Assembly (NCBI GenBank): GCA_028285025.1
Contig: JANQQH010000271.1
Location: 1 to 9,752, forward strand
From: Hyphomicrobiaceae bacterium
GTDB taxonomy: Bacteria > Pseudomonadota > Alphaproteobacteria > Rhizobiales > HXMU1428-3
Direction of reading: 5' to 3'
DNA: 9,752 nt
The notes beneath the pieces were generated by a model. It was not told the DNA's origin and ran no database searches. It saw only the letters and a list, made by a program, of their open reading frames with translations. Below, one piece after another: positions 1-5,852 of the stretch (positions within the stretch are counted from its first letter, which is position 1; every line of letters begins with the position of its first letter). The position numbers and the translations under genes are program-made.

Positions 1-1
1 A

Positions 2-160
2 CGCAAAGGGGTTTTATACGAAAATCATAAAAACCACCTTACAGCCTTGCCAAGAGTGTCTTTAAATGGGCATTATCAAAAGGCACGCTATGTCGAAACC
101 TTTATGTCAGGTTTGCCATTTTACATATCTAACGGGTTCAAGCATATGAACGTGACATGA
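2..160 (+). CDS. 3' end of an upstream gene, probably a polysaccharide deacetylase family protein (partial)
   Basis: An open frame enters from the left edge and ends at TGA 158-160, giving 52 C-terminal residues with no start in the window. The tail contains LPRVSLNGHY, then a run ending in GLPFYIS. From memory this matches the extreme C-terminus of alphaproteobacterial NodB-type polysaccharide deacetylases, where an L-P-R-F-x-L-N-x-x-Y segment is followed by a conserved A-L-P-L-P-V. Members of that family remove acetyl groups from polysaccharides or peptidoglycan. None of the catalytic NodB motifs are inside the window, so the family is inferred from the tail only. That it is the end of a real gene is more secure than its identity. 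It lies 77 bp upstream of the DUF6111 gene on the same strand, with no clear terminator between them. Confidence 0.5.
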   Translation, partial: RKGVLYENHKNHLTALPRVSLNGHYQKARYVETFMSGLPFYISNGFKHMNVT

Positions 161-237
161 TAAGGGGTGGTGCCTGTAAAAGCTTGTTTTAATTTTAAAG
201 GCTAGCCAGTGCAGATTTTGTATAATAAGAGGGCTTT

Positions 238-525
238 ATGACACGTATCATCCTTATTAATCTTTTGCTTATTCTGGCACCCTTTTTATTTTATGCCGCC
301 TATATTTTAATTGAAAAAAAACCTGAGACCCGCCAAGACTTCTGGCAATTTATCCCTTTAAAGAAACTCTTGATCATCGGTTTTGTTCTGATGGGTATTT
401 TTTATTTGACCCAGATTACTTTTGGTACGTCTGTCAAAGATGGCATATACCACCCGGCAACCGTTAAAGATGGTAAGATCGTCCCTGGTTATATTGAGCC
501 TGCTGAAAAACAGAACAGCCAATGA
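238..525 (+). CDS. DUF6111 family small membrane protein
   Basis: A 95-residue protein with two hydrophobic segments, about residues 4-24 (IILINLLLILAPFLFYAAYI) and 44-61 (LLIIGFVLMGIFYLTQIT). A polar tail contains YHPATVKDGKIVPGYIEP, which matches the family's signature ending of tyrosine, proline and alanine followed by a D-G-K-x-V-P-G turn. Length is normal for the family. The function is unknown; it is predicted to be an inner-membrane protein. The ATG at 238 is preceded by GAGGG (229-233). The gene ends three bases before the CCA gene and in the same reading frame (TGA GGA ATG), so the two are almost certainly co-transcribed. This pairing with the CCA-adding enzyme is common in alphaproteobacteria as far as I recall. 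Confidence 0.82.
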   Translation: MTRIILINLLLILAPFLFYAAYILIEKKPETRQDFWQFIPLKKLLIIGFVLMGIFYLTQITFGTSVKDGIYHPATVKDGKIVPGYIEPAEKQNSQ

Positions 526-528
526 GGA

Positions 529-1809
529 ATGAACAAGGTGCCTGTTCAAGACCCTGCCACATTAAAAAACGCGCCTTGGCTAAATCACCCCAGTTTGCAA
601 AAGCTATTTGCTGTGATGAATGAGGGGGGCCAAGAAACACGTGTGGTGGGCGGTGCGGTGCGCAATCATTTGTTAGCCGCCCCTGTCACAGATATTGATT
701 TGGCGACAACTTTAAGCCCACAACAGGTGATAGAACGAGCGGAAAAAGCAGGCTTTAAAACCATTCCAACTGGCATTGATCATGGAACGGTGACCCTTGT
801 CATCAACGGTCAAACCTATGAGATCACAAGTTTAAGAAAAGACATAAAAACCGATGGACGCCACGCCATCGTTGAATATGGGACTGATTGGCTTCAAGAT
901 GCCAGTCGAAGAGATTTTACCATGAACGCTCTTTATGTCAGCCATGATGGCACACTGCATGATCCATTGGGAACGGGGCAAGATGATGTAAAGGCGCGCA
1001 AGTTAAGGTTTATCGGCACATCTGAGCATCGCATTCAAGAAGACTATTTACGCACGTTGCGCTTTTACCGCCTTGCCGCTCAATATGGTGAGCCTCCCTT
1101 TGACAGTGCGGCGATAAGGGCAACAATAAAGTGCCGCCAAGGTTTAGCAAACTTGTCACCTGAACGTGTGAACAATGAACTGGTAAAGCTTCTAAAAGCT
1201 CCCTTGGCCAAACAAATACTGCCCCTTCTTTATCAAAACGGATTACTCAGCCAAATTTTAGCCAGCGCGCCTAACCTCATACCCGCCTTGAGGGGTATCA
1301 ACATTGAAAATCATTTAAATTTGCCGCCCAATTCAATGTTTCGCTTATCTCTTTTAGCTGTTTATCATCAAGGAGATATAAAACGGCTCAAGAAGCTCTT
1401 TAAATTGTCTAACGCCCAAGAAGACACCTTACAAATGAGCCAAGCTTATAAGGCTTTACCACCGCTTGATGTTAACGCAGGCGATGAACACCACAAGGCA
1501 CACTATGTATTGGGCTCCCAAGCTTACACTTTGGCATTTTTAACCAAGTGGGCAACAGGCAAACACGCTACAAATGACCAATCAATAACCAAGCTTTTCC
1601 AAAAAGAGAGCAACCGAATTGTTCCCACATTCCCTCTATCAGGAAAAGATCTAATATATGCCGGCGTTCAACCTGGGCCAGATCTGGGAAAAAAACTAAA
1701 GGCGTTAGAAAACATATGGTTGGAAAAAAATTTCACCCTCACAACAGATGAACTCTTACAAAAATTGGATACACTTCAAGATACCTTAACAGATTTCAAA
1801 GAATTCTGA
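529..1809 (+). CDS. cca: CCA tRNA nucleotidyltransferase (class II CCA-adding enzyme / poly(A) polymerase family)
   Basis: Adds or repairs the 3' CCA end of tRNAs in the cytoplasm, using CTP and ATP without a template. The N-terminal polymerase-beta head shows the nucleotide-binding motif GGAVRN (41-46) and the metal-binding DID (55-57). The neck and RNA-binding part follow with RRDFTMNAL (127-135) and EDYLRTLRFYR (171-181). The C-terminal region is of the alphaproteobacterial type, with FPLSGKDLIYAGVQPGP near the end. At 426 residues it is full length. The last residue of GGxVRD is N rather than D, which I believe is common in this clade. The start is uncertain: ATG 529 has GAGGA (524-528) directly against it with no spacer, while GTG 538 in the same frame would have about 10 nt of spacing and lose only three residues. 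It is coupled to the DUF6111 gene upstream. Its last 34 bp overlap the end of the BLUF gene on the other strand. Confidence 0.95.
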   Translation: MNKVPVQDPATLKNAPWLNHPSLQKLFAVMNEGGQETRVVGGAVRNHLLAAPVTDIDLATTLSPQQVIERAEKAGFKTIPTGIDHGTVTLVINGQTYEITSLRKDIKTDGRHAIVEYGTDWLQDASRRDFTMNALYVSHDGTLHDPLGTGQDDVKARKLRFIGTSEHRIQEDYLRTLRFYRLAAQYGEPPFDSAAIRATIKCRQGLANLSPERVNNELVKLLKAPLAKQILPLLYQNGLLSQILASAPNLIPALRGINIENHLNLPPNSMFRLSLLAVYHQGDIKRLKKLFKLSNAQEDTLQMSQAYKALPPLDVNAGDEHHKAHYVLGSQAYTLAFLTKWATGKHATNDQSITKLFQKESNRIVPTFPLSGKDLIYAGVQPGPDLGKKLKALENIWLEKNFTLTTDELLQKLDTLQDTLTDFKEF

Positions 1810-2237
1810 CTGCTTTCGATCACATCACGCATAAAACGCAACAAGCTCACAGCAGTCATTTTTTCCGGATGAAATTGAGAAGAGGTGCAATAACGGCGCA
1901 ACTGATTTTCCGAAACGGAGCCTCCAACAAATGCCATATTCCAACTTTCAAACATACGTTCAGAAATAGGGCTGGCATCAAGAATAACAATGTCAGAATG
2001 GCGCGGATCTTTGGCAATTTTACAAAAGGTATTTGTAACGGCTTTTCTGTCGCCCTCAAGCACTTGAGCAAAATAATTATAATTAAAAGCCAAAGCACCA
2101 GAAACACCAAGCGGAGGGTTATTGCGCTGGGAAGCAAGTAAAATTGTTTTCAGCTCTTGTTGCAAAGAGCCCTCTTGCGCCTGAATTGTACTGAGGCTGT
2201 AGTATATTAACCTGAAAAGATACATAAGCGTTTTCAC
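1776..2237 (-). CDS. Stand-alone BLUF domain blue-light photoreceptor
   Basis: A short flavin-binding blue-light sensor of 153 residues. The BLUF signature is complete: the photoactive Tyr12 in FRLIYYS, Asn39-Asn40 in SQRNNPPLGVSGAL, Gln58 in FAQVLEGD, the family-typical DPRHSDI (77-83), and Trp99 with Met101 in SWNMAF. These are the residues that in AppA and PixD bind the flavin and switch the hydrogen bonds around it. Residues about 105-153 form a helical cap and there is no EAL, GGDEF or other output domain, so signalling should be by protein contact. The start is ambiguous: GTG 2237 lies only 1 nt from a GAGG (2239-2242), whereas the in-frame ATG at 2225 has 13 nt spacing and would give an N-terminus like that of PixD. 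The 3' end overlaps the cca 3' end by 34 bp. The target is unknown. Confidence 0.9.
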   Translation of the reverse strand: MKTLMYLFRLIYYSLSTIQAQEGSLQQELKTILLASQRNNPPLGVSGALAFNYNYFAQVLEGDRKAVTNTFCKIAKDPRHSDIVILDASPISERMFESWNMAFVGGSVSENQLRRYCTSSQFHPEKMTAVSLLRFMRDVIESSQNSLKSVKVS

Positions 2238-2259
2238 ACCTCAATCAATAGCATTAAAA

Positions 2260-2287
2260 CAGGCTCAATCTGTCCAAAACGAGCCTG
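2260..2287 (-). promoter_or_regulatory. Hairpin upstream of the BLUF gene (leader hairpin or weak terminator)
   Basis: A perfect 7-bp inverted repeat, CAGGCTC (2260-2266) and GAGCCTG (2281-2287), with a 14-nt loop. Read on the - strand, the right arm is followed directly by TTTTAA, so it could be a weak intrinsic terminator for transcripts arriving from the membrane-protein gene. It could equally be a hairpin in the BLUF leader or an operator. It lies 22 bp upstream of the BLUF GTG codon. The four-base T tract is too short for a confident terminator call. Confidence 0.4.
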
Positions 2288-2346
2288 GGCAATAAAATAT
2301 TTTCCTTATTTTGTATTTAGAGAGTTAAATTTCTTTGAAAGGGACA

Positions 2347-2387
2347 AATAATCATCAAGGAATAATAATCATGAAGCATAAGGAATA
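2347..2387. repeat. Short imperfect AT-rich direct duplication upstream of the BLUF gene
   Basis: AATAATCAT occurs at 2347-2355 and 2364-2372, and AAGGAATA at 2357-2364 and 2380-2387, in the same order in each copy. The segment is very AT-rich and lies about 110-150 bp upstream of the BLUF start in the 253-bp gap that must hold its promoter. It could be paired regulator sites or simple slippage. No function is claimed. Confidence 0.35.
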
Positions 2388-2490
2388 AATAAGATATATT
2401 CTATTAGGTATTAAAAACAAAGACTTAAGATAAAGCTGTAAGGTAAAGCGCAGTATTTTGTTCCCAAACAGATAAAGCAATATAAATCCT

Positions 2491-3729
2491 CTAAACACCA
2501 ATAACGCGAATTAAATCATTAAAGATTCGCGTGATTGGCGGGTAAGCTTGAACAAAACTGGCCATATCAAGCGCATATTGTTTTAACTTTTGTTTGTCTT
2601 GGTCCTGTGTCGTACCATCTTTCATGAGTTGCAACATTTCATCCAGTTTAGCTTTTAAAGCCGGATCATTTAAGCCATCCCGAACAGTTTCAACCCGTGG
2701 TATATGCAGGCTATAATCGGTGAATGTTTGGGTGTTCTCTTGGGTGTTAAAATCACCAATTTGAGCACCAGGAGAGTGATAGGCAACAGCACCACCGTCT
2801 CCATGAATTGCGCTTGTCTCAAGCTGTGGGTTTGAAATGTCTGTAAAAGCTTGTCCAATAGATCCGTTTTGCTCAAAAGATGTTTGGTCTCTTTGGGGTT
2901 GCTGACCAGGAGGCAGATCTGATTGTGGAACAAAGGTATGAGTAGGCCCGGCGTCTTGTGTTTCTTGCGCAGGGGCATAAGGAGTTTTATAACCTGTCGC
3001 CTTTTGAGTAAGCCAATCTAAGGATTTATTCAGCAAGTCTTTTTGTCCTTGTTGAGCCGGGTCATGGAGTGCTTCATGTGTAAGTGAATTGGTGGAATGA
3101 AAAGCTGCATTTTCTGCCCCCTGCCGAGTGGTTTGATAGGTTGAATCTTTCATCACATTCCCATCTCCCAATTGAGCACCAGGAGAATGAGCAGCCACAA
3201 AACTGCCCGGGCTGTTAGACACGACAGCGTCAGCAATAATATTTTCACTTGTGACCTGATCAATATTCATTTGCTGAATAGAGCCTTCCGCAAAATTTGC
3301 CTCAAAGGTTGCGCCTAAATTATCGCTGTTAATTTTTTCATCCAAAGCGGTTTTTACATGGCGCAGAAAATTAATATCCTTTGTCGTAAAAACAGCTTTG
3401 CTACCATCATTAGAGGCAATGATGAGATATACTTTTTTTGTTATTAGAAAAAATATTATCGGGGCTAGAAACAAAAGTCCAACAACAGCGCGAAAAGCTT
3501 TTGTTTGATCAGGTCGAAAAGCACTCCCTAAATCCATCCCAGAAGACAGCATGATGAGTGTTCCAATAATAGCTAATACAATTAGCAAGATGCTGGGAGA
3601 GGTTTCTGCGATGCTAATGGAGGCAATGTTAGATATTGAGATTGATCGATCACCAAGATCAATCACCCGTTTTTTAACGGTCATGCCATCAAAATGATTG
3701 TCACGATTGGAGCGAATGTCTTTATTCAT
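2491..3729 (-). CDS. Uncharacterised membrane protein, DUF6232-like N-terminus with duplicated HSPGAQ(L/I)GDxN motif
   Basis: A 412-residue protein that I do not recognise as a characterised family. Residues 21-40 (RVIDLGDRSISISNIASISI), two transmembrane helices at about 46-64 and 79-98, and 99-132 (VYLIIASNDGSKAVFTTKDI and following) look like the DUF6232 layout: a beta segment, a helix pair, then a strand and helix. The remaining 300 or so residues are probably cytoplasmic, judging from lysines and arginines at the N-terminus and after the second helix. They hold motif copies at 181-191 (HSPGAQLGDGN) and 318-328 (HSPGAQIGDFN), joined by a Q/P-rich low-complexity linker. A helical C-terminus at about 345-412 ends in IFNDLIRVIGV. 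ATG 3729 is preceded by AAGAG at 8 nt. It lies 44 bp downstream of mtnP with no terminator seen between, so the two may be co-transcribed. The reading frame is secure; the function is unknown. Confidence 0.8.
   Translation of the reverse strand: MNKDIRSNRDNHFDGMTVKKRVIDLGDRSISISNIASISIAETSPSILLIVLAIIGTLIMLSSGMDLGSAFRPDQTKAFRAVVGLLFLAPIIFFLITKKVYLIIASNDGSKAVFTTKDINFLRHVKTALDEKINSDNLGATFEANFAEGSIQQMNIDQVTSENIIADAVVSNSPGSFVAAHSPGAQLGDGNVMKDSTYQTTRQGAENAAFHSTNSLTHEALHDPAQQGQKDLLNKSLDWLTQKATGYKTPYAPAQETQDAGPTHTFVPQSDLPPGQQPQRDQTSFEQNGSIGQAFTDISNPQLETSAIHGDGGAVAYHSPGAQIGDFNTQENTQTFTDYSLHIPRVETVRDGLNDPALKAKLDEMLQLMKDGTTQDQDKQKLKQYALDMASFVQAYPPITRIFNDLIRVIGV
2746..2778 (-). repeat. Motif copy 2 (HSPGAQIGDFN) inside the membrane-protein gene
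   Basis: Encodes residues 318-328. It is the second of two copies, 137 residues (411 bp) apart. The similarity extends to G-x-x-V-A-(A/Y) before and N-(V/T)-(M/Q) after the core. At DNA level the + strand 15-mer TTGAGCACCAGGAGA (2761-2775) is identical in both copies. Confidence 0.75.
3157..3189 (-). repeat. Motif copy 1 (HSPGAQLGDGN) inside the membrane-protein gene
   Basis: Encodes residues 181-191, directly after a short segment VVSNSPGSFVAA. It shares the 15-mer TTGAGCACCAGGAGA (3172-3186) with copy 2, which suggests an internal duplication or strong constraint on the motif. Confidence 0.75.
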
Positions 3730-3773
3730 GGTTTACTCTTAAAAGCCCATTCCTTAAATGATTTCCAGTCGCG

Positions 3774-4643
3774 CTAAAGAACCCGGCCAGCAACAGCGTC
3801 TAGTTTTAACATTAATTCAGGGTCACGGCCATCAGGCGGCGTGATAATGGCCTCCTCCAAGGCCTTGTCAGAGCCAACTGGGCAAGAGGGATGTTCTCGG
3901 GGGAAAGTTTGCGCCAAGTGAGACAAAAGCTGTTTTGCCCTGGTGGCATTATCGGTCAAAACACGAATAATTTCTGCCACATCAACATCTTCGTGGTCTT
4001 CATGCCAGCAGTCATAATCGGTAACCATAGCAAGGCTCGCATAGGAAATTTCAGCCTCTCGCGCTAATTTGGCCTCCGGCATATTGGTCATACCAATCAC
4101 CGAACAGCCCCAAGAGCGATAAAGGTTAGATTCAGCCCGGGTGGAAAATTGCGGGCCTTCCATCGCCAAATAAGTGCCCCCTTTAGTGACCGGTATTGCG
4201 CAGTGCTCAGCCGCCGTGGCAATTTCATCGACTAACAGAGGCGCAATCGGGTCTCCCATCGCAACATGAGCCACACACCCTGGGCCAAAGAAGCTTTTCT
4301 CGCGGGCAAATGTGCGATCGATAAATTGATCCACCAACACAAAATGGCCAGGGGCCAGCTCTTCTTTTAACGATCCACAAGCCGAAACGGAAATAAGATC
4401 AGTAACACCAGCGCGCTTCAAGCAATCAATATTGGCGCGATAATTAATGCTGGAAGGCGATTGTTTATGCCCGCGCCCATGACGTGGTAAAAACCGAACT
4501 GGCAGTCCTTCAATCTCACCAAACAGAATCTCATCTGAAGGATCTCCCCACGGACTGTCAATTTTTTGCCATTGAGCATTTTCTAACTTTTCCAGCTCAT
4601 AAAGGCCGCTGCCCCCTACAATTCCCAAAACTGACTGCGCCAT
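3774..4643 (-). CDS. mtnP: S-methyl-5'-thioadenosine phosphorylase (MTAP)
   Basis: Cleaves methylthioadenosine with phosphate to adenine and 5-methylthioribose 1-phosphate, the entry to methionine salvage and a source of free adenine. The 289-residue length is normal. PNP/MTAP signatures are in order: GGSGLY (10-15, phosphate loop), RHGRGH (54-59), NYRAN (67-71), SACGSL (87-92), MEGPQFSTRAES (161-172), GMTNMPEAKLAREAEI (184-199) and TDYDCWH (208-214). The aspartates in the last motif bind the purine base, and their presence favours an adenine-type nucleoside substrate over guanosine or inosine. ATG 4643 has GGAAG at 4 nt. An AT-rich TTTATA at 4656-4661 reads TATAAA on the - strand but overlaps the ribosome-binding region, so I do not call it a promoter. 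The gene lies beyond the petC terminator and next to the inverted-repeat element, so it probably has its own promoter. Confidence 0.95.
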   Translation of the reverse strand: MAQSVLGIVGGSGLYELEKLENAQWQKIDSPWGDPSDEILFGEIEGLPVRFLPRHGRGHKQSPSSINYRANIDCLKRAGVTDLISVSACGSLKEELAPGHFVLVDQFIDRTFAREKSFFGPGCVAHVAMGDPIAPLLVDEIATAAEHCAIPVTKGGTYLAMEGPQFSTRAESNLYRSWGCSVIGMTNMPEAKLAREAEISYASLAMVTDYDCWHEDHEDVDVAEIIRVLTDNATRAKQLLSHLAQTFPREHPSCPVGSDKALEEAIITPPDGRDPELMLKLDAVAGRVL

Positions 4644-4681
4644 ATAACTTCCTTTTTTATATTGGCACCCTGCTAGGCTTG

Positions 4682-4887
4682 CTGCGTGCCTTAAATCTCA
4701 TGGTTAGACTTTGGCAATTTAACTTCCCTTGTCAAGGGGGGAAGCGTTTTGCGCGGTTGCTGGTGGGCAATCTAAAGCGCAGTTAAAGAATCGCGGTTGC
4801 TGGTGGGCAATCTAAAGCGCCACTAAAAACTTCCCTTGACAAGGGAAGTTAAATTGCAAAAACCTCACCATGAGATTTAAGGCGCAG
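4682..4887. repeat. 206-bp inverted-repeat element (MITE-like or mosaic intergenic repeat)
   Basis: The left arm (4682-4744) and right arm (4828-4887) are reverse complements along about 58 aligned pairs. I count four mismatches, a 2-nt gap near the outer end, and a run of six G against three. Both arms begin CTGCG at their outer ends and contain TTAAATCTCATGG, then GCAATTTAACTTCCC. Each arm also carries its own palindrome. In the right arm this is perfect: AACTTCCCTTG (4828-4838), one base, CAAGGGAAGTT (4840-4850). The centre holds two 40-bp tandem units. There is no coding capacity. The size, long terminal inverted repeats and intergenic position fit a non-autonomous mobile element, but no clear target-site duplication is visible: only AGGC recurs on both sides. 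A folding RNA or DNA element of another kind remains possible. Confidence 0.75.
4751..4830. repeat. Two tandem 40-bp units in the centre of the inverted-repeat element
   Basis: Unit 1 is 4751-4790 and unit 2 is 4791-4830. They share an identical 29-bp core (4752-4780 and 4792-4820) that starts CGCGGTTGCTGG and ends ATCTAAAGCGC. Each unit can fold into a small nested hairpin with outer CGC/GCG and inner TTGC/GCAA pairs around the loop TGGTGG. The ends of the units differ. Confidence 0.85.
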
Positions 4888-4903
4888 TCCAGGCGCTTAT
4901 AAG

Positions 4904-4936
4904 AAAAAAAGGCCCCTCATTTTAGGGGCCTTTTTT
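4904..4936 (-). terminator. Intrinsic terminator of the petABC operon (symmetrical, could act both ways)
   Basis: GGCCCCT (4911-4917), a six-base loop, then AGGGGCC (4924-4930), flanked by seven A on the left and six T on the right. Read on the - strand, the hairpin is followed by a T tract and lies 17 bp beyond the petC stop codon. The A and T tracts extend the stem, so it could also stop transcription coming from the + strand. Confidence 0.9.
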
Positions 4937-4952
4937 AAAATAGATGTAAAAT

Positions 4953-5834
4953 TTAGTGCTTCACCCGGCTCCAAACACTTCGTTTTGCCAAATAAAGCAG
5001 CAACGCCAGGATCACCAAATAAAGCAACACGCGCTTTCCCATATCTTTGCGAGCATTCAAATGCGGTTCAGCTGTCCAAGCAAGGAAAGCTGAAACATCG
5101 CGTGCATGTTGATCCAGCGTTGTTGGCGTGCCATCAGCATATTCAACCGCATCTTCTGAAAGAGGGGCTGCCATGGCAATCTGATGGCCTGGAAAAACCG
5201 TGTTGTAAGACATACCATCATTTAAGACCACACCGCGAGGGGCCGTTTTATATCCCATTAGGAGCGCATAAAGATAATCAACACCCTTTTCTTCATAGCC
5301 GGTTGTAATGTCATACAACCAATAATAAGGCTCTGTATACCAAGGAACATGTCTGTGGAATGTGCGGGCTTTTGCCATCACTGACAGGTCTGGCGGGTAA
5401 GCCCCATTGTTGACAGAACGCGCCGCCGCTTCGTTTTTAAACGGAGGAACAAACCGATCAGATAATTTACCAGGGCGCTCCAAAGGCTCACCCTCATCAT
5501 CAACACCATCAATCACAGTTGCTTCCTTGGCAATCGCTAAGGCTTGCTCTTTAGAAAATTCGGGGCCACCTTTTTCAGCTAGGTTACGATAAGAAAGCAA
5601 TTTTAGCCCATGGCATGAAGAGCATACCTCATTGTAAACGCCAAAGCCGCGTTGCAATTGCGCTTTGTCATATCTGCCAAAAAAGCCAGAAAAGCTCCAC
5701 TCTTGACGTTTAATCTCAGGCGCATCTCCCCCACCTGCGGCAAAAACCAAAGGTGAGACAAAAAGACTGCTAACAACAAGCACAGCAATGCTAAGCTTTG
5801 AAGTTTTAAAAGGGGCAGTAAACGATAAGTTCAT
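4953..5834 (-). CDS. petC: Cytochrome c1, heme protein of the cytochrome bc1 complex
   Basis: Carries electrons from the Rieske protein to soluble cytochrome c at the periplasmic face of complex III. The 293-residue precursor has a signal peptide (hydrophobic core about 14-30, likely cut after FAA or VFA near 31-33). The covalent heme-binding site CSSCH is at 71-75. The c1 motif NNGAYPPDLS is at 142-151, and the sixth heme ligand is probably Met221 in QIAMAAPL. A C-terminal membrane anchor spans about 268-284 (RVLLYLVILALLLYLAKR). It is encoded separately rather than fused to cytochrome b. ATG 5834 has GGAAGGAA at 8 nt. It is the last gene of petABC, 18 bp after petB, and is followed by a strong hairpin terminator. 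All key residues are present. Confidence 0.96.
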   Translation of the reverse strand: MNLSFTAPFKTSKLSIAVLVVSSLFVSPLVFAAGGGDAPEIKRQEWSFSGFFGRYDKAQLQRGFGVYNEVCSSCHGLKLLSYRNLAEKGGPEFSKEQALAIAKEATVIDGVDDEGEPLERPGKLSDRFVPPFKNEAAARSVNNGAYPPDLSVMAKARTFHRHVPWYTEPYYWLYDITTGYEEKGVDYLYALLMGYKTAPRGVVLNDGMSYNTVFPGHQIAMAAPLSEDAVEYADGTPTTLDQHARDVSAFLAWTAEPHLNARKDMGKRVLLYLVILALLLYLAKRSVWSRVKH

Positions 5835-5852
5835 GATCTCAGTTCCTTCCCT

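Noticed and set aside
221..226. Perfect TATAAT upstream of the DUF6111 gene
   Set aside because: There is no -35 partner at 16-18 bp. A transcript starting from it would begin only about 5 nt before the ATG and would lack the GAGGG ribosome-binding site.
1856..2141. Open frames overlapping the BLUF gene in other frames (1856-2137 on the - strand, 1869-2141 on the + strand)
   Set aside because: The BLUF frame contains a full set of family residues. The others have none, and the hydrophobic look of the - strand frame is a frame-shift artefact.
2428..2478. AGATAAAGC direct repeat (2428-2436 and 2470-2478) after the membrane-protein gene
   Set aside because: Nine bases in AT-rich sequence with no further context; not distinguishable from chance.
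4484..4786. 100-codon open frame on the + strand running from inside mtnP into the inverted-repeat element
   Set aside because: It is antisense to the well-supported mtnP gene, and its tail is a translation of the repeat.
4751..4830. Possible CRISPR-like array from the two 40-bp repeats
   Set aside because: There are only two copies, directly abutting, without spacers of even size and with no cas genes nearby.
4730..4841. Two TTGACA hexamers (4730-4735 on the - strand, 4836-4841 on the + strand) that look like -35 boxes
   Set aside because: Both are part of the palindromes in the inverted-repeat arms, and neither has a reasonable -10 at normal spacing.
4674..4894. AGGC on both sides of the inverted-repeat element as a target-site duplication
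   Set aside because: Four bases at unequal distances from the element ends are easily due to chance.
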